The translations under genes were made by a program, and so were the position numbers. Below are positions 9,968 through 19,831 of a DNA stretch of 64,000 nucleotides, one piece after another; within the stretch, counting starts at the first letter, position 1; each line of letters starts with the position of its first letter. The stretch spans positions 62,001 to 126,000 of the forward strand of contig JAHGAU010000043.1 in assembly GCA_019925105.1 (NCBI GenBank). The letters run 5' to 3'. The stretch comes from Niebla homalea (Eukaryota; Ascomycota; Lecanoromycetes; Lecanorales; Ramalinaceae). Under the pieces are notes generated by a model. The model was not told the DNA's origin. It did no database searches and worked only from the letters and a program-made list of their open reading frames with translations.

Positions 9968-11906
9968 CTAACCAGCCTCGCCATCCGCTTGTATTCCCAG
10001 AGCATCTTGCGTGAACCACTGTCGGTACTCTGTGTGAGCCCACGTGGCCAAGATCTCAATCCCACGCATCATCTGGAACACACCGAGTAGAGTGTTGGAC
10101 GAGCCCAGGTTCAGCTTGCCGTACATGACCTAAAACGGGCCAAAGGTGTCAGCGACCTGAGACAGCAAGTGCTAGAGAGGTAAAAGAGGGTGGGGGGAGG
10201 GATGGATGGGAGCTAGAATAAGACGTACATTCCTATCCACTTGCTCCTCAAACGCGACGAGATCAAGATGATGGCCATGCGCACTCAATGCGGGCAAGAT
10301 GGGCAGTGCTTTCCTCGGCCCTCCGGCGTGAGGATGGCTGCGCTTGACAATCTGGCGTAAGCGAGACAAACCGGCGCCCGCCCAGATGGACAATTGCACA
10401 TCGCTGGTCTGTCCACCGGTGAAGGGGACCTTGGCCTCGAGGCTGAGGGCGAGGGGATTCCTCCGGACGGAACTCATCATGGTTTGATTGATGGATTGCT
10501 GGCCGGCAGGGAGGGGCCGCAGGTGGCAGCGAATGTGGTGGTCGAGGTCTGGGAAGGGAACGATGCAGATGCCAAAGTCGACCATTTTGGTCTGCATCGG
10601 GATGCGGGAGGTATGGCTGGCGGCGAGATTGCGAGGAGAAATGTGGGCGGACGTCCTTTTCAAGAGCAAGACGTGTCAATTGTTAGCAATGTCGGATAAC
10701 TTGAAAGGCAGCAGATACAAATAGGGATCGATCGACGGTCTTCGGATGGAACTCACAGGTCCACGGCTTGGAGACCGTTGTGGAATCTAGGATTGCGGAG
10801 GACAAGCTCGAGTAGTGGGGCATAGACCTTCATATTCCAGCTGGACTCGGGCAAGCCATTCTTCTCGCAGACCTGTGCCTGATGGTAGATCTCCCAGGCT
10901 TCTAGACCCAGTCGATTCTCGTAGTCTGTCTCTTCTTGGTTGGGCTTCTTCTTTGGATTCTTCGGAGGGGGTGTATAAGCATGAAGGGAGGGTCGATCCA
11001 GTTCATGAAGCTTGGAGTCAATAAAAGGCTAAGAAGAGCATTTAGTGGCGTCAGCTTTTCCCTCTTGATACTTGCCACTCTGCGAGAAAGATGTACCTTC
11101 AAGGAGCGTGGGATCAAACCCCGTCTGTCACTCAAGTCTTGCAACTCCCTGTAGTGCTTCAAGAAGCCCTGGCATCTAGAAGCAACAGCACCGTCCAAGA
11201 TCTGGTATTCTGTAGGTGTTTCTGCATAGCGTAAATCTTCCATGACTTTGACGGGGCTCGAGCTTCTCTTGCTCATGCCGGAGCCTCTACTGCTGCCGCC
11301 TGCAGAGCGCGAAGAAGCCTCATCCAAGTCATGACCACCTGGACCATATTCATAATCTTGGTCTGGACGAGGAAAACGAGTGGCGGCTGTCAACTTGAAT
11401 CCGCGAGGGGTCGGATCTGGATCATTGTCTTCCTCCTCCTCCTCCTCCTCCTCCTCCTCCTCTTCCTGCTGTCCTTCTTCCTGCGTCGGAGGCATACGTC
11501 GGTCAGGCCGGAGCGCGCGTACATGAGGGGTCTTGTGGATCTCAGATGATCTCGGAGGCTGGATAAGGATAAATTGTCAGTGCTTCTGGAGCCTGTCTGA
11601 TCTAAGGTGGATCAGAGCGGAGCATACCATGATGATATTCTCACTGATTCCGACGAGCGGATGTCGGACCTCGCCAGGGTTTCTCGTGCTACGTCGTCGT
11701 CGCTTCGACGTCTTTCGATCGCATCCACCAGTGTCTTGATGAGCGTCTTGATGAAGCAGCTTACGCTTGCGCTTGCGATTGCGATTGGAGGGTAGAGGTT
11801 GGGGAACAGCTTCGTCGTGGGTCTCAATGCCTTCGAGCCAGGATGTGACCGACTCTGACTTCACCCTCGAAGAAGCTGGAGGGAGGAAAGAGGACCTTAA
11901 GCGCAT
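9968..11906 (-). CDS. PD-(D/E)XK nuclease-like domain protein, 533 aa, 5 exons
   Basis: Exons, in order of translation, are 11906-11628, 11558-11097, 11028-10757, 10655-10229 and 10129-9968. Introns are 69, 68, 101 and 99 nt, with donors GTATGC, GTACAT, GTGAGT and GTACGT. All phases agree and the stop is a TAG at 9968-9970. The N-terminal part (WLEGIETHDEAVPQ, then basic RKRKRK and KRRRRS stretches, possibly nuclear signals) and the core (TAATRFPRPDQDYEYG, then YAETPTEYQILDG) match a fungal family annotated as PD-(D/E)XK nuclease-like. Putative catalytic residues are D364 in MVDFGIC and E411/K413 in LSLEAK, so the signature looks intact. A poly-glutamate run of about 12 residues at about 125-137 is encoded by a TCC repeat. 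I know no proven substrate for the family. The first codon is uncertain, because an upstream exon cannot be excluded. Confidence 0.85.
11436..11466. repeat. (TCC)n microsatellite encoding poly-Glu
   Basis: About ten consecutive TCC units on the plus strand lie inside exon 2 of the PD-(D/E)XK-like gene. Read on the minus strand they are GAG codons giving a poly-glutamate run. A length change by whole units would keep the frame. Confidence 0.85.
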
Positions 11907-12709
11907 CTGAAGGGCTTCTTGAGGAAATGCTCATCCAGTTCAATGGAAGGCTATTTGCATTGGGACGCGTGAGAAAGTTGATGTGCTGAAACTGGAATGT
12001 TTGTTGATCCTTTCGCACAGGACGATGACAATGACATCATTCCTGGATGTAACTTTACGGACAGGACGCGCCAAGACCCTCAAGAGGCCTTCAATAATCA
12101 CTACTCGTATCCGTATCCATGATTGTACACCGACCAGGCCAAGAACCCACCCATCAGCTTGCACGCCTTGACACTTTGAGTGTTGAGCTGTTGCTACATT
12201 TGAGCCGCCCAGTGGGTGACTGCAGAGCCCCACTACACACCTACCTCAGCCAAAGCCTACGAAGAGTGCACGCAATCCACACTTCAACGTCGACCTCGCA
12301 AATGAGCCATTGACAAATCAACACTTCGAATCTAGGACACTCAGAGAGCATGTCAATCAAGTCGTGCTGAGAGCATGCAAGTGAGAATGCTATAACGGCA
12401 ACCAAATTCAATTCAATTCAACTTTTCAGCAAAGCAGATGACCTTTTCCCCTTGCCTCCCCCCTGTCCTTTTCCCCACCAACGCCATGAGCCCATGAAAC
12501 TCAGTACTGACCTGAACCGCTGAAGTCAAAAGTCGTAGTGAGTGAAGGTGAAGGTCGCACCACGGGTGGAGTGTTCAAGTGATGGTTTGTATTCCTGATG
12601 ATGACGGTGAATAATGAGTTGGTCCTCCTTTTGGACGTTTTCGTTTTCTTGTGTCTGTCCAAGAACTCGTATCATAAAGGCTAGTCTGCCATTGTATGTC
12701 CTTGAGCGT
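11907..12709. promoter_or_regulatory. Intergenic: promoter side of the PD-(D/E)XK-like gene and 3' flank of the membrane-protein gene
   Basis: About 800 bp of normal composition lie between two minus-strand genes in tandem. No ORF with family resemblance was seen. A C/T-rich tract at about 12440-12480 and a CAATTCAATTCAA repeat at about 12408 are the only conspicuous sequences. Confidence 0.4.
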
Positions 12710-14719
12710 TCACGAAATGTGCGGGAAGTAGGCGGACCAGTTGGGAAGCTTGTAGACGTCCGCTGGGAGGTGTGAGAGGTTGATAAAGCTTTCCACCACC
12801 AGGTATCCGCGAGCTAGTACGTATGCCACAGATACCATAAATAACGACAAGCCGAATAAGGCACCAGTTTTATCCAAAATTGATCCTACGATCCTCGGCA
12901 GCTTCACGTGTTCCGAATGGTCAAACGCGGAGATGGAAGCGAGAACCGCAATCATACCACCCATGACAGTACAGACTGAGATTCGCCACAAGAGTCGTTC
13001 TGTAGGGGAGGGAAAATGTGCAGACCATGCTAAGGCGTGAAGGCCGCCATAGATAAAGGCTGCTACGCAGAAGCCGAATCCTACCGAAGGTCTCTCCCAC
13101 AGCTCGTCGATGCCGGGAAAGTCGCTATATCCTTTTGCAAAGATAAGGTCAAATCCAAAGAGACTGACGGAGTTTCCCCCATAACGTGGATATTTATTTA
13201 AAGGTCTTTCCAGTCGATATGCTTGCCATGCCATTCTCCATCGATTCGTATCCTCGATTGTAAAGCTGATTGCTGGTTGAGGCACGACAATCCGATATTT
13301 CTCATCCAAATGTCCATTGCTGATAGTGTCACTTGCGCGAAAGCCTGTCCCTGAGAGTATTTGACCTGGGGCCAACAAGTCTTGATGCTGACCTGCAGGC
13401 TGTTCATCCCCGTATGGGTATGCAATGACATCAAACTCATTGACTGCGATTCTGTGCCTACTAAGCTTATACTTATCCCTCTATGCACCCAGAATAAGCC
13501 ACAGCAAAACGCAAAGAAGCGACTTACAGGAAGGGCGGTATGATTGGGTGGTAGGGTAAGACAATCTTACCTTCGAGGTTGGGTACTTTGGATCGAGCTT
13601 GAGGCGCTCTTGATAGAGAAGATCGATCGACTCAGATGCCGGCGATGGTTTTCTCAACATCCATGTGTATGCGGCAAGTCTCAACAATTCTTGATCATGA
13701 AGTATCGTCGGGTAATCAACGTCGAATGGTTTCTCCCACCACAGAATATAGATCAGCAGCGCGCAGATGGCATGAGCGAGTGTGTTGAGCTCAAGCAGGC
13801 TGATGGATATATGTTGCGCCACTGAACTCAAAGATCAGCAATAGTGTCTGGTACACAATGGGAGGCTAGCCAGGACACCCTCAGAACATACATCGTGTCA
13901 AACACTGTGCAATGAACCACGAGGCTTGGATGCATACGAGAGACTTCGCAAGTCCATCGGCTTTGCTCTTGGACCTGATCTCCTCCCTTGGGAGGTTGGG
14001 CAATATATCACGGTATTCATCCTTATCCAACAAATAATGGAGACCGTCCAGTGTGATGGACCAATACTCATTGGAGCCCGGAGGTGCAAATCTGTGTGTT
14101 ATGGGAAGTTTATCAGAGATGTGGATTGCGAACCCCCCCATCATTGAGTAAAACCCATGTTCCATGGTCCAGGGTTCGCGCTCAGAAGGCTGGTCAGTCT
14201 TCTGTGCTTCACATGTCGGCTGCTGTAGAATCTCAGTCTAGAGAGCTTTGAAGTGGGATAAAGCGCTAGCTTGGCTTACTTTCTTGAGACCTCGTTTGCC
14301 GGATGGCCCAGACCCCATCAGCCATCTAAGAACAAACTTGATCCTTTTTGTAGTTGTTGCGTGCCACGGCAGGGGAGCTCGTAAGCCCAATGTCTCGTTG
14401 ACTATCTCCATTATCCAACGTGCATTCTGCCGTTGCCACCTGTCTTTGGTTTAGTTAATGGGAACTTTACAGGAAGATCGGCTTACCACGCAGTATAAAC
14501 GACCATTTCTGGCGCGATAAGAGCGAGGCACAACCAGCCGGCTTTTCTTAACCTCGGTCCCCAAACATGTCCGGGTGGCGAGATGTTCATATGTACTGCG
14601 GTCCAAACACAGAGAAACAGGGTGATGAGACATGTGCTGAGGATATCAAAAGTACCGCGAGTGTTAGGGCTGGGTTGCCAGTGCACCACGTCGCTGCCAT
14701 TGCCAAAGAGAGTCGCCAT
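12710..14719 (-). CDS. Multi-pass membrane protein of unknown function, 581 aa, 5 exons
   Basis: Exons in order are 14719-14487, 14439-14280, 14222-13892, 13821-13571 and 13480-12710. Introns are 47, 57, 70 and 90 nt, and all phases match. The N-terminus has SPNTRGTFDIL followed by a membrane segment (LSTCLITLFLCVWTAVH) and a second one ending in APEMVVYTAW. MEHGFYSMMGGFAI, then SKADGLAKSLVCIQASWF and LELNTLAHAICALLIYILWW, follow; these are hallmarks of a widespread fungal integral membrane family with no assigned role. Four more hydrophobic segments lie in the last exon (for example FCVAAFIYGGLHAL and LFMVSVAYVLA), giving about seven or eight in total. The fourth intron (13481-13570) is the least certain, since a GTAAGT lies 3' of the chosen GTAAGA donor but gives no phase-compatible acceptor. 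Its role cannot be told from context. Confidence 0.82.
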
Positions 14720-16984
14720 ATTGGAAGTGGAAGATAATGGTAAAGATCGATAATCAGCTATACAAATGTTGTAAAGCTTTTGACCACGAAAAGGTGCGGA
14801 CCTTTCAGGCTGATTATATTGTTTTTGTCGATTGCACAGCCCCATACTAAACTGAGCTAACATTCAGGCAGTGCAGATCTGCAGCCTCCTGCTGTCGAAT
14901 CGTACCAGGCAGCCCCCCAGCCCCACCTCCACCCCACTGAAATCAAGCGCCCAATCCAACGAACGACTAGGTCGTGGCGAAGCAGTGTGTCTGGCGTCCG
15001 TACTGCGGCTCGAGCGCTTTCCACCGTCCGCGCGTCGTAAATGACGGCTGTGCCAGAGACCGTACGGGCTACGGCGCACCGACTTCTTGATCTCCGGAGA
15101 CATTTGGTGTCTATCCACCAGTTCCACCTGGTAATATCATGCGTGTTATGTGCTAGGTGGTCTCGTTGACGATGGTGTTAAGAATAGATACGAGTAGGGA
15201 TCACATAATCTCTTTATTGTAATCATGTCGATCTGTTATTATCGTAAAGCACAGAGAAGCTGCGAGTACGCGGGGAACACCAAATTCCCTGTGAATAAGG
15301 CTTCGCAAGCTAGACATGCCATCGGTCTCACCCAATATGCGTGTGTACTCTACTCACAATCAGTCTCTAATACAAAGCTGCCAATTATTGAGGTCATTAA
15401 GGAAGAGCAACCAGCGAAGCTGACTTCTGTCCATCCTCCTAGGGTGTATGTAGCGGCAGAGCCGATACAAATTGTCGATACTATGGCGAGACCGAAGGAA
15501 TCTGCTGCAGTGGTTCGTGATTGCGCCAACCCGTGAACAGTACGTGATAGCTTACAGCATACCGCAGGTACACCTTTTGGCCATCATTGTGAACATTGGA
15601 GTATTTCTCTCTTTCGCACAGACGAGTCTGACAGCCGCTCAATTATATATATTATTCTCTCTTGAGTCATGTTTGCATCTCTAACGCCAAGATCCTGTCT
15701 ACAGGAGTCCTTTCCTCGCCAGAAGAGCTGCCACACAAAGAGGATCCCATCTCGCTACAGGGCCAAGTTGTACAGCCGATGCTCGTATTAGCACGCCCAC
15801 CCGAGTCCGTTCAGGAATCGGGATCTGATATGGTAATAATGCAATGAATTTGGAGGAACATAATGTGGTAAATGAGTTCGCAGTGCATTACAAAATAAAG
15901 CTGCCTCTAGTATGAAATTACGCGACGGCGCCGCAACGGTGTAACCCCGCGGGAGGCACCTTAAATTATCATGATTTAAAGCATAAAGCGGCTTACAGCC
16001 CTAAGCGGCTCGCCGGGTAGAATAAGTAAGATAATCATTTTATGCCCGGTTTTTGTCCATGTTCTTAATCCTGTCGTATGTAGGCAGAATTGTTCCATGC
16101 CTACCTTGAGGAAAGCGGATGCCTGCTTACACCGAGACCATTCGATAAGGTCAAGACTATCTTCCTCGGTCACGGCAAAAGCAGTCCTACCGATCGATCC
16201 TTCATAAACTTTCCAACACAGATGCCAACCCTCCTTCCTACCTTCTACCTCCTGCCTCCTACCTCCTACCTCCTACGCCGGTCTCCTCCCACATAACGAG
16301 CTGTCTCCCTGTAACCCGTGTCTCTACCAGAACTCCCTGCCTCTCCAGCAGACGTCGCAATTACCTCAGCGGAAAGAGATAATGATCATGGCTTGAAAAG
16401 CAAGAGGAACACTTGCGGATACATATCCTATGGCCGCATTACAATATCGAAGAGCGTGGTAGATGATAGAGCTGGAGCAGACTCTTATCATGACTTCCAG
16501 AGCGTTCGACCGCTACCTCTAACGGGGCAGACGGGAGCATAATGTTGCTGAGTTGTGGATAAAAGCGATGAACACAATGTGGCCAGAGGCTGGAGAAAGC
16601 CAGGTAGCAAGCGCGCAGAGCAAACGAGCAGTATCGCGGACGAAAGAGCAATGCTTCCTATGTGAGCAAAGGGCAATCATAAAGGGCAATCACATCACAC
16701 AAAAAGGTCTGGATTCTAGAGGAGCAAAGTCAATGTTTTGTGCAACACAAGGGCGAATATTGGCTTGCCATGATTAAGTCCATAAGACTCCTACGGCAAG
16801 ACTGGCACACATGTCCATCTCTACCACCACTAGCACGGCCTCCGCGTGCCTTTCCCCACCCGACCATCTTCCCAAGCTCACCCATCTTCGTCAAGGCCTC
16901 TTCAACAACCCTCTTTGCACTTACCGACTCATCTCTTAAAGAAAGCTTGTCCAGCTTGATTCGATCGATCAGACTAAATCAACC
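14720..16984. other. Gene-poor stretch of the island, no gene recognised
   Basis: These 2.3 kb have near-normal composition, with more AT from about 15130. Short open frames (for example 14864-15127 minus and 15225-15536 plus) lack family resemblance and good splice continuity. A GC-rich near-palindromic spot (GGTGTAACCCCGCGGGAGG, then CACC) lies at about 15938-15960 and is followed by a near-palindrome at 15961-15979. A CTACCTC-type heptamer repeat lies at about 16230-16275. The region just before 16985 is pyrimidine-rich and looks like a 5' leader. Confidence 0.45.
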
Positions 16985-17330
16985 ATGTATTCCTACATCC
17001 CTCGTCTTGCTCGTGCCCCGCTCCTCCTGTCCGACAGTGCTCAAGCAGCCGGCTGGATCCCTTCAATATTGCTGGGGGACTCCCTCAACACCAACCTGCG
17101 GGACTGCTGTCTCGCATCCCAGATTGTCGGCGATGTTGGCGGCACCACGCGTTTCGCCTGTTTCGGCCGATCTCCCCCATACGAGGGTGTTACAGCAGGA
17201 AGTGTTGCTTGGCAATAGCACCTCCATGTTATTGTTCCGTGGATCCTTCCGTGGGAGTTTTGTGAGGACGGCGCCTCTACAGTCAAAGGAGCCACATTCG
17301 TCGCCAAATTCAGCTTCAGGCAACGACGTA
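16985..17330 (+). pseudogene. Hypothetical small gene with in-frame TAG, probably broken
   Basis: The ATG at 16985 has a good context (CAACC before it) and follows a C/T-rich leader typical of fungal 5' UTRs. The frame gives 77 residues (MYSYIPRLARAPLL at the start, QIVGDVGGTTRFACFG in the middle) and then a TAG at 17216-17218. The same frame continues open after the stop (HLHVIVPWILPWEFCEDG, then KGATFVAKFSF) up to a plausible GTAAGA donor at 17328. A CAG-to-TAG change is what RIP or simple C-to-T mutation gives, so a nonsense mutation is likely. A further open stretch with an alanine run (about 17500-17560) could be a later exon, but no full model holds together. I do not recognise the family. 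A small intact gene ending at 17218 is the alternative. Confidence 0.35.
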
Positions 17331-18069
17331 AGAAATAAGAGGGGGGACAGGAGAAAAGCATATTATCCTTAGCCCTTGTGCTAAAGGAGCAATGAAATAA
17401 GCAAATCATCGCCGCGCACGATTTCGAGGGCAATCACAAAGGTCTGGGCTGAAGATGGTAAGGCCCCTTTGTTATCCCTAACGATACGGAGGACGCGCCA
17501 GTCAAAGCCGCAGCCGCCGCCGCCAACGATGCGCGGCTGCATAACAGGCGCTATGGGCAAGAAGGAGGGAGGTTTGATCGTACAATAATCAAGATAATGG
17601 AGTCCGCCCTGTTCAGCCTCTTGTGTCTACAACACCTCCAGCTCTTAAAGCTCCAAATCCAAGCAGCCAAAAGGTGTTCCCTTCCTTCTTCTCCCTCCCT
17701 TCTCTATGTTATACCGTTCTAAGCTTATACCCCAACTATCGTTTTTCAATGCTCCGGCGCGCTCGATTAATTATATTGCGGATTGGTATAAGCAATTTGG
17801 GATCTAGAAGTCTATATCCTTTATTGACGAGTTTTACTCGGGAATGATATCATCTTAACACTAAGCCTAATCCGCTCCGGAAGGCCATCCGAGTGTTTTT
17901 TCTAATAACCCGGTACGCTTTTTATTATTCCGATTATCGTTAAGCGGTTTATAAATATATATTTACCTTTTTTATCTTAATCGCCCCAAAGTATAATTTT
18001 AAAAGGATATAAAAAAGGATTAAATAATAATAGCGATAAAGCAAATATACGCGGCGCTTAATGTTAGAC
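17331..18069. other. Right border of gene island
   Basis: Composition falls gradually from normal (to about 17700) to AT-rich (from about 17900). Short C-rich stretches persist at 17700-17900. No feature is supported apart from the possible exon near 17.5 kb mentioned with the preceding entry. Confidence 0.4.
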
Positions 18070-18391
18070 TGACTCCGCTGGCGGTACGCCGGCGGGACTA
18101 ATAAAGGTAAGTATAGAAAATATAACGTTACGGTCTAGATACTTCAATATTATTTTAATAAGTAAATTAATAATAAAATTAATTCTTAAGGAACTTAAAA
18201 AGAATTAAGGTATAACCTTTACTTAAAGTAAAAACAATAATTATCCCGCTTTACGTTAATTAAGTTATAGTTTATAAATAACGTATATTAAGGCCGTTAT
18301 TAAGGCTCTTTATTAAGGCTTACCTTAACGTAGTAATATAGCGTATTACTATAACGTTAACGTAAAGATAACGTTAACTATTAATAATTAT
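18070..18391 (+). repeat. R2 dispersed repeat, copy a
   Basis: About 321 bp collinear with 52769-53089, in the same orientation and over the same length. Both copies begin at ACTCCG with a GTACGCCGGCGGGA or ATACGCCGGCGGGA block and end near a TTAACGTAG/TTAACGCAG...GTATTACTAT block. Differences are almost all C/T or G/A. No coding capacity, LTR or clear terminal inverted repeat is visible, so the class is unknown. Confidence 0.65.
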
Positions 18392-19053
18392 CTCCCTTTT
18401 TATATGTTGGTCTTTAAGGCATAAAGAGATATATTTAAGAAGTTAACGTAAAGCCGGTTAAGTATAAGGCTTATTAAAAATTTATTACCAAACCTAATAA
18501 GAAAAGGGTAAAAAGAAAAGAGTCCTTAAGTATATATATAATTATAGTAATATATATTTAATAATAATATAATAGGGGCATTTTGCGTTAATAAATAATG
18601 AACGTAACTTATAAAGCTTATTGAAAACCCCTTTATAAAATCCAGTAGGAAAAAGTAAATAAGAAAAGAGTCTTTATAGTATTAATTAATAATTGCTTAA
18701 GGTTTTATTATTAATTTATTACGCTATAATAAAGGTAAGCGTTAACGTAAAAACGGCGTATAATTATTATAAAGCTTTTATTCTGTTTTGAATTTTTTTT
18801 CTTTTCTTTTTAATAATTTTCATCGCTTTTATAAATATGATATAATAAAAGTCTATATAAGTATTTATAAGTTAATATGTATATAACTATATACCTTTAT
18901 TATTTATACTATTATTATTATAAGTAACGTTAATATTACGTAAATATTTTACTTATATTAATAATCTATTTATTTTTATTTATTAATAAGATATATAAGT
19001 TTACTTTAATTTTTAAGTAATATAACGTATATATAATAATATATTATTAACGT
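18392..19053. other. AT-rich stretch with a decayed 75-bp direct duplication
   Basis: RIP-type sequence without genes. A segment ending in AAGAAAAGAGTCCTTAAGTA at about 18475-18535 recurs diverged at about 18617-18690 (ending AAGAAAAGAGTCTTTATAGT), indicating a local duplication. Nothing else was recognised. Confidence 0.4.
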
Positions 19054-19491
19054 AAATATAAATATAATATAAATATAATATAAATATAATATAAATATAA
19101 TATAAATATAATATAAATATAATATAAATATAATATAAATATAATATAAATATAATATAAATATAATATAAATATAATATAAATATAATATAAATATAAT
19201 ATAAATATAATATAAATATAATATAAATATAATATAAATGTAATATAAATGTAATATAAATGTAATATAAATGTAATATAAATATAATATAAATATAATA
19301 TAAATGTAATATAAATGTAATATAAATGTAATATAAATATAATATAAATATAATATAAATATAATATAAACATAATATAAACATAATATAAACATAATAT
19401 AAACATAATATAAATATAATATAAACATAATATAAACATAATATAAATATAATATAAATATAATATAAATATAATATAAATATAATATAAA
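19054..19491. repeat. 11-bp AT-only minisatellite, about 40 units
   Basis: A tandem array of ATAAATATAAT, 11 bp per unit over about 438 bp. Most units are identical. A block at about 19238-19335 carries AAATG variants and a block at about 19376-19445 carries AAACA variants, so units have been duplicated locally after single substitutions. Open frames on the minus strand across it are repetitive (YIIFILYLYY) and are not genes. Confidence 0.95.
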
Positions 19492-19831
19492 TAATATATA
19501 TAATATCGCTTTATTTTACTTATATTTTATAGGATAAGTTTTTATATTAACGGAATTTTATACCCTACCGTAAATATTATAATAAATAATATTTAAGCTA
19601 TTATAATCCCGTAAATATCCTTAACGCCATTAATACGTTATTATCTTAATATATATATAATTCCTGAATTAACTTTAATTTTAAATAACTTAATAATTAA
19701 GTAAATAACGTAATACCGGTTTATTATTTATTAACGCATTTACTTAATACGTACGGAAGCGTTAAAAGATCTTTTAGGATTTATAAATTTTCCGGTTAAA
19801 TATTAATTAAGTATTAATAATAATTAATTAT

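Noticed and set aside
10394..10724. Plus-strand open frames of 78-101 codons
   Set aside because: They are antisense shadows of exon 4 of the PD-(D/E)XK-like gene.
14864..15127. Minus-strand open frame of 87 codons upstream of the membrane-protein gene
   Set aside because: No family resemblance, no transcript signals, and a composition (R, S, H rich) typical of a chance frame.
15938..15979. GC-rich palindrome followed by an AT palindrome
   Set aside because: Too short and imperfect to call a terminator or a MITE end; noted only in the gap description.
17120..17160. VGDVGGTTRFA, resembling the glucokinase nucleotide-binding motif
   Set aside because: Nothing else of a sugar kinase is present before or after it, so it is probably a coincidence.
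19006..19439. Three overlapping minus-strand open frames of 123-140 codons
   Set aside because: They are products of the 11-bp repeat, which has no stop in these frames; the translated sequence is a meaningless Y/I/F/L repeat.
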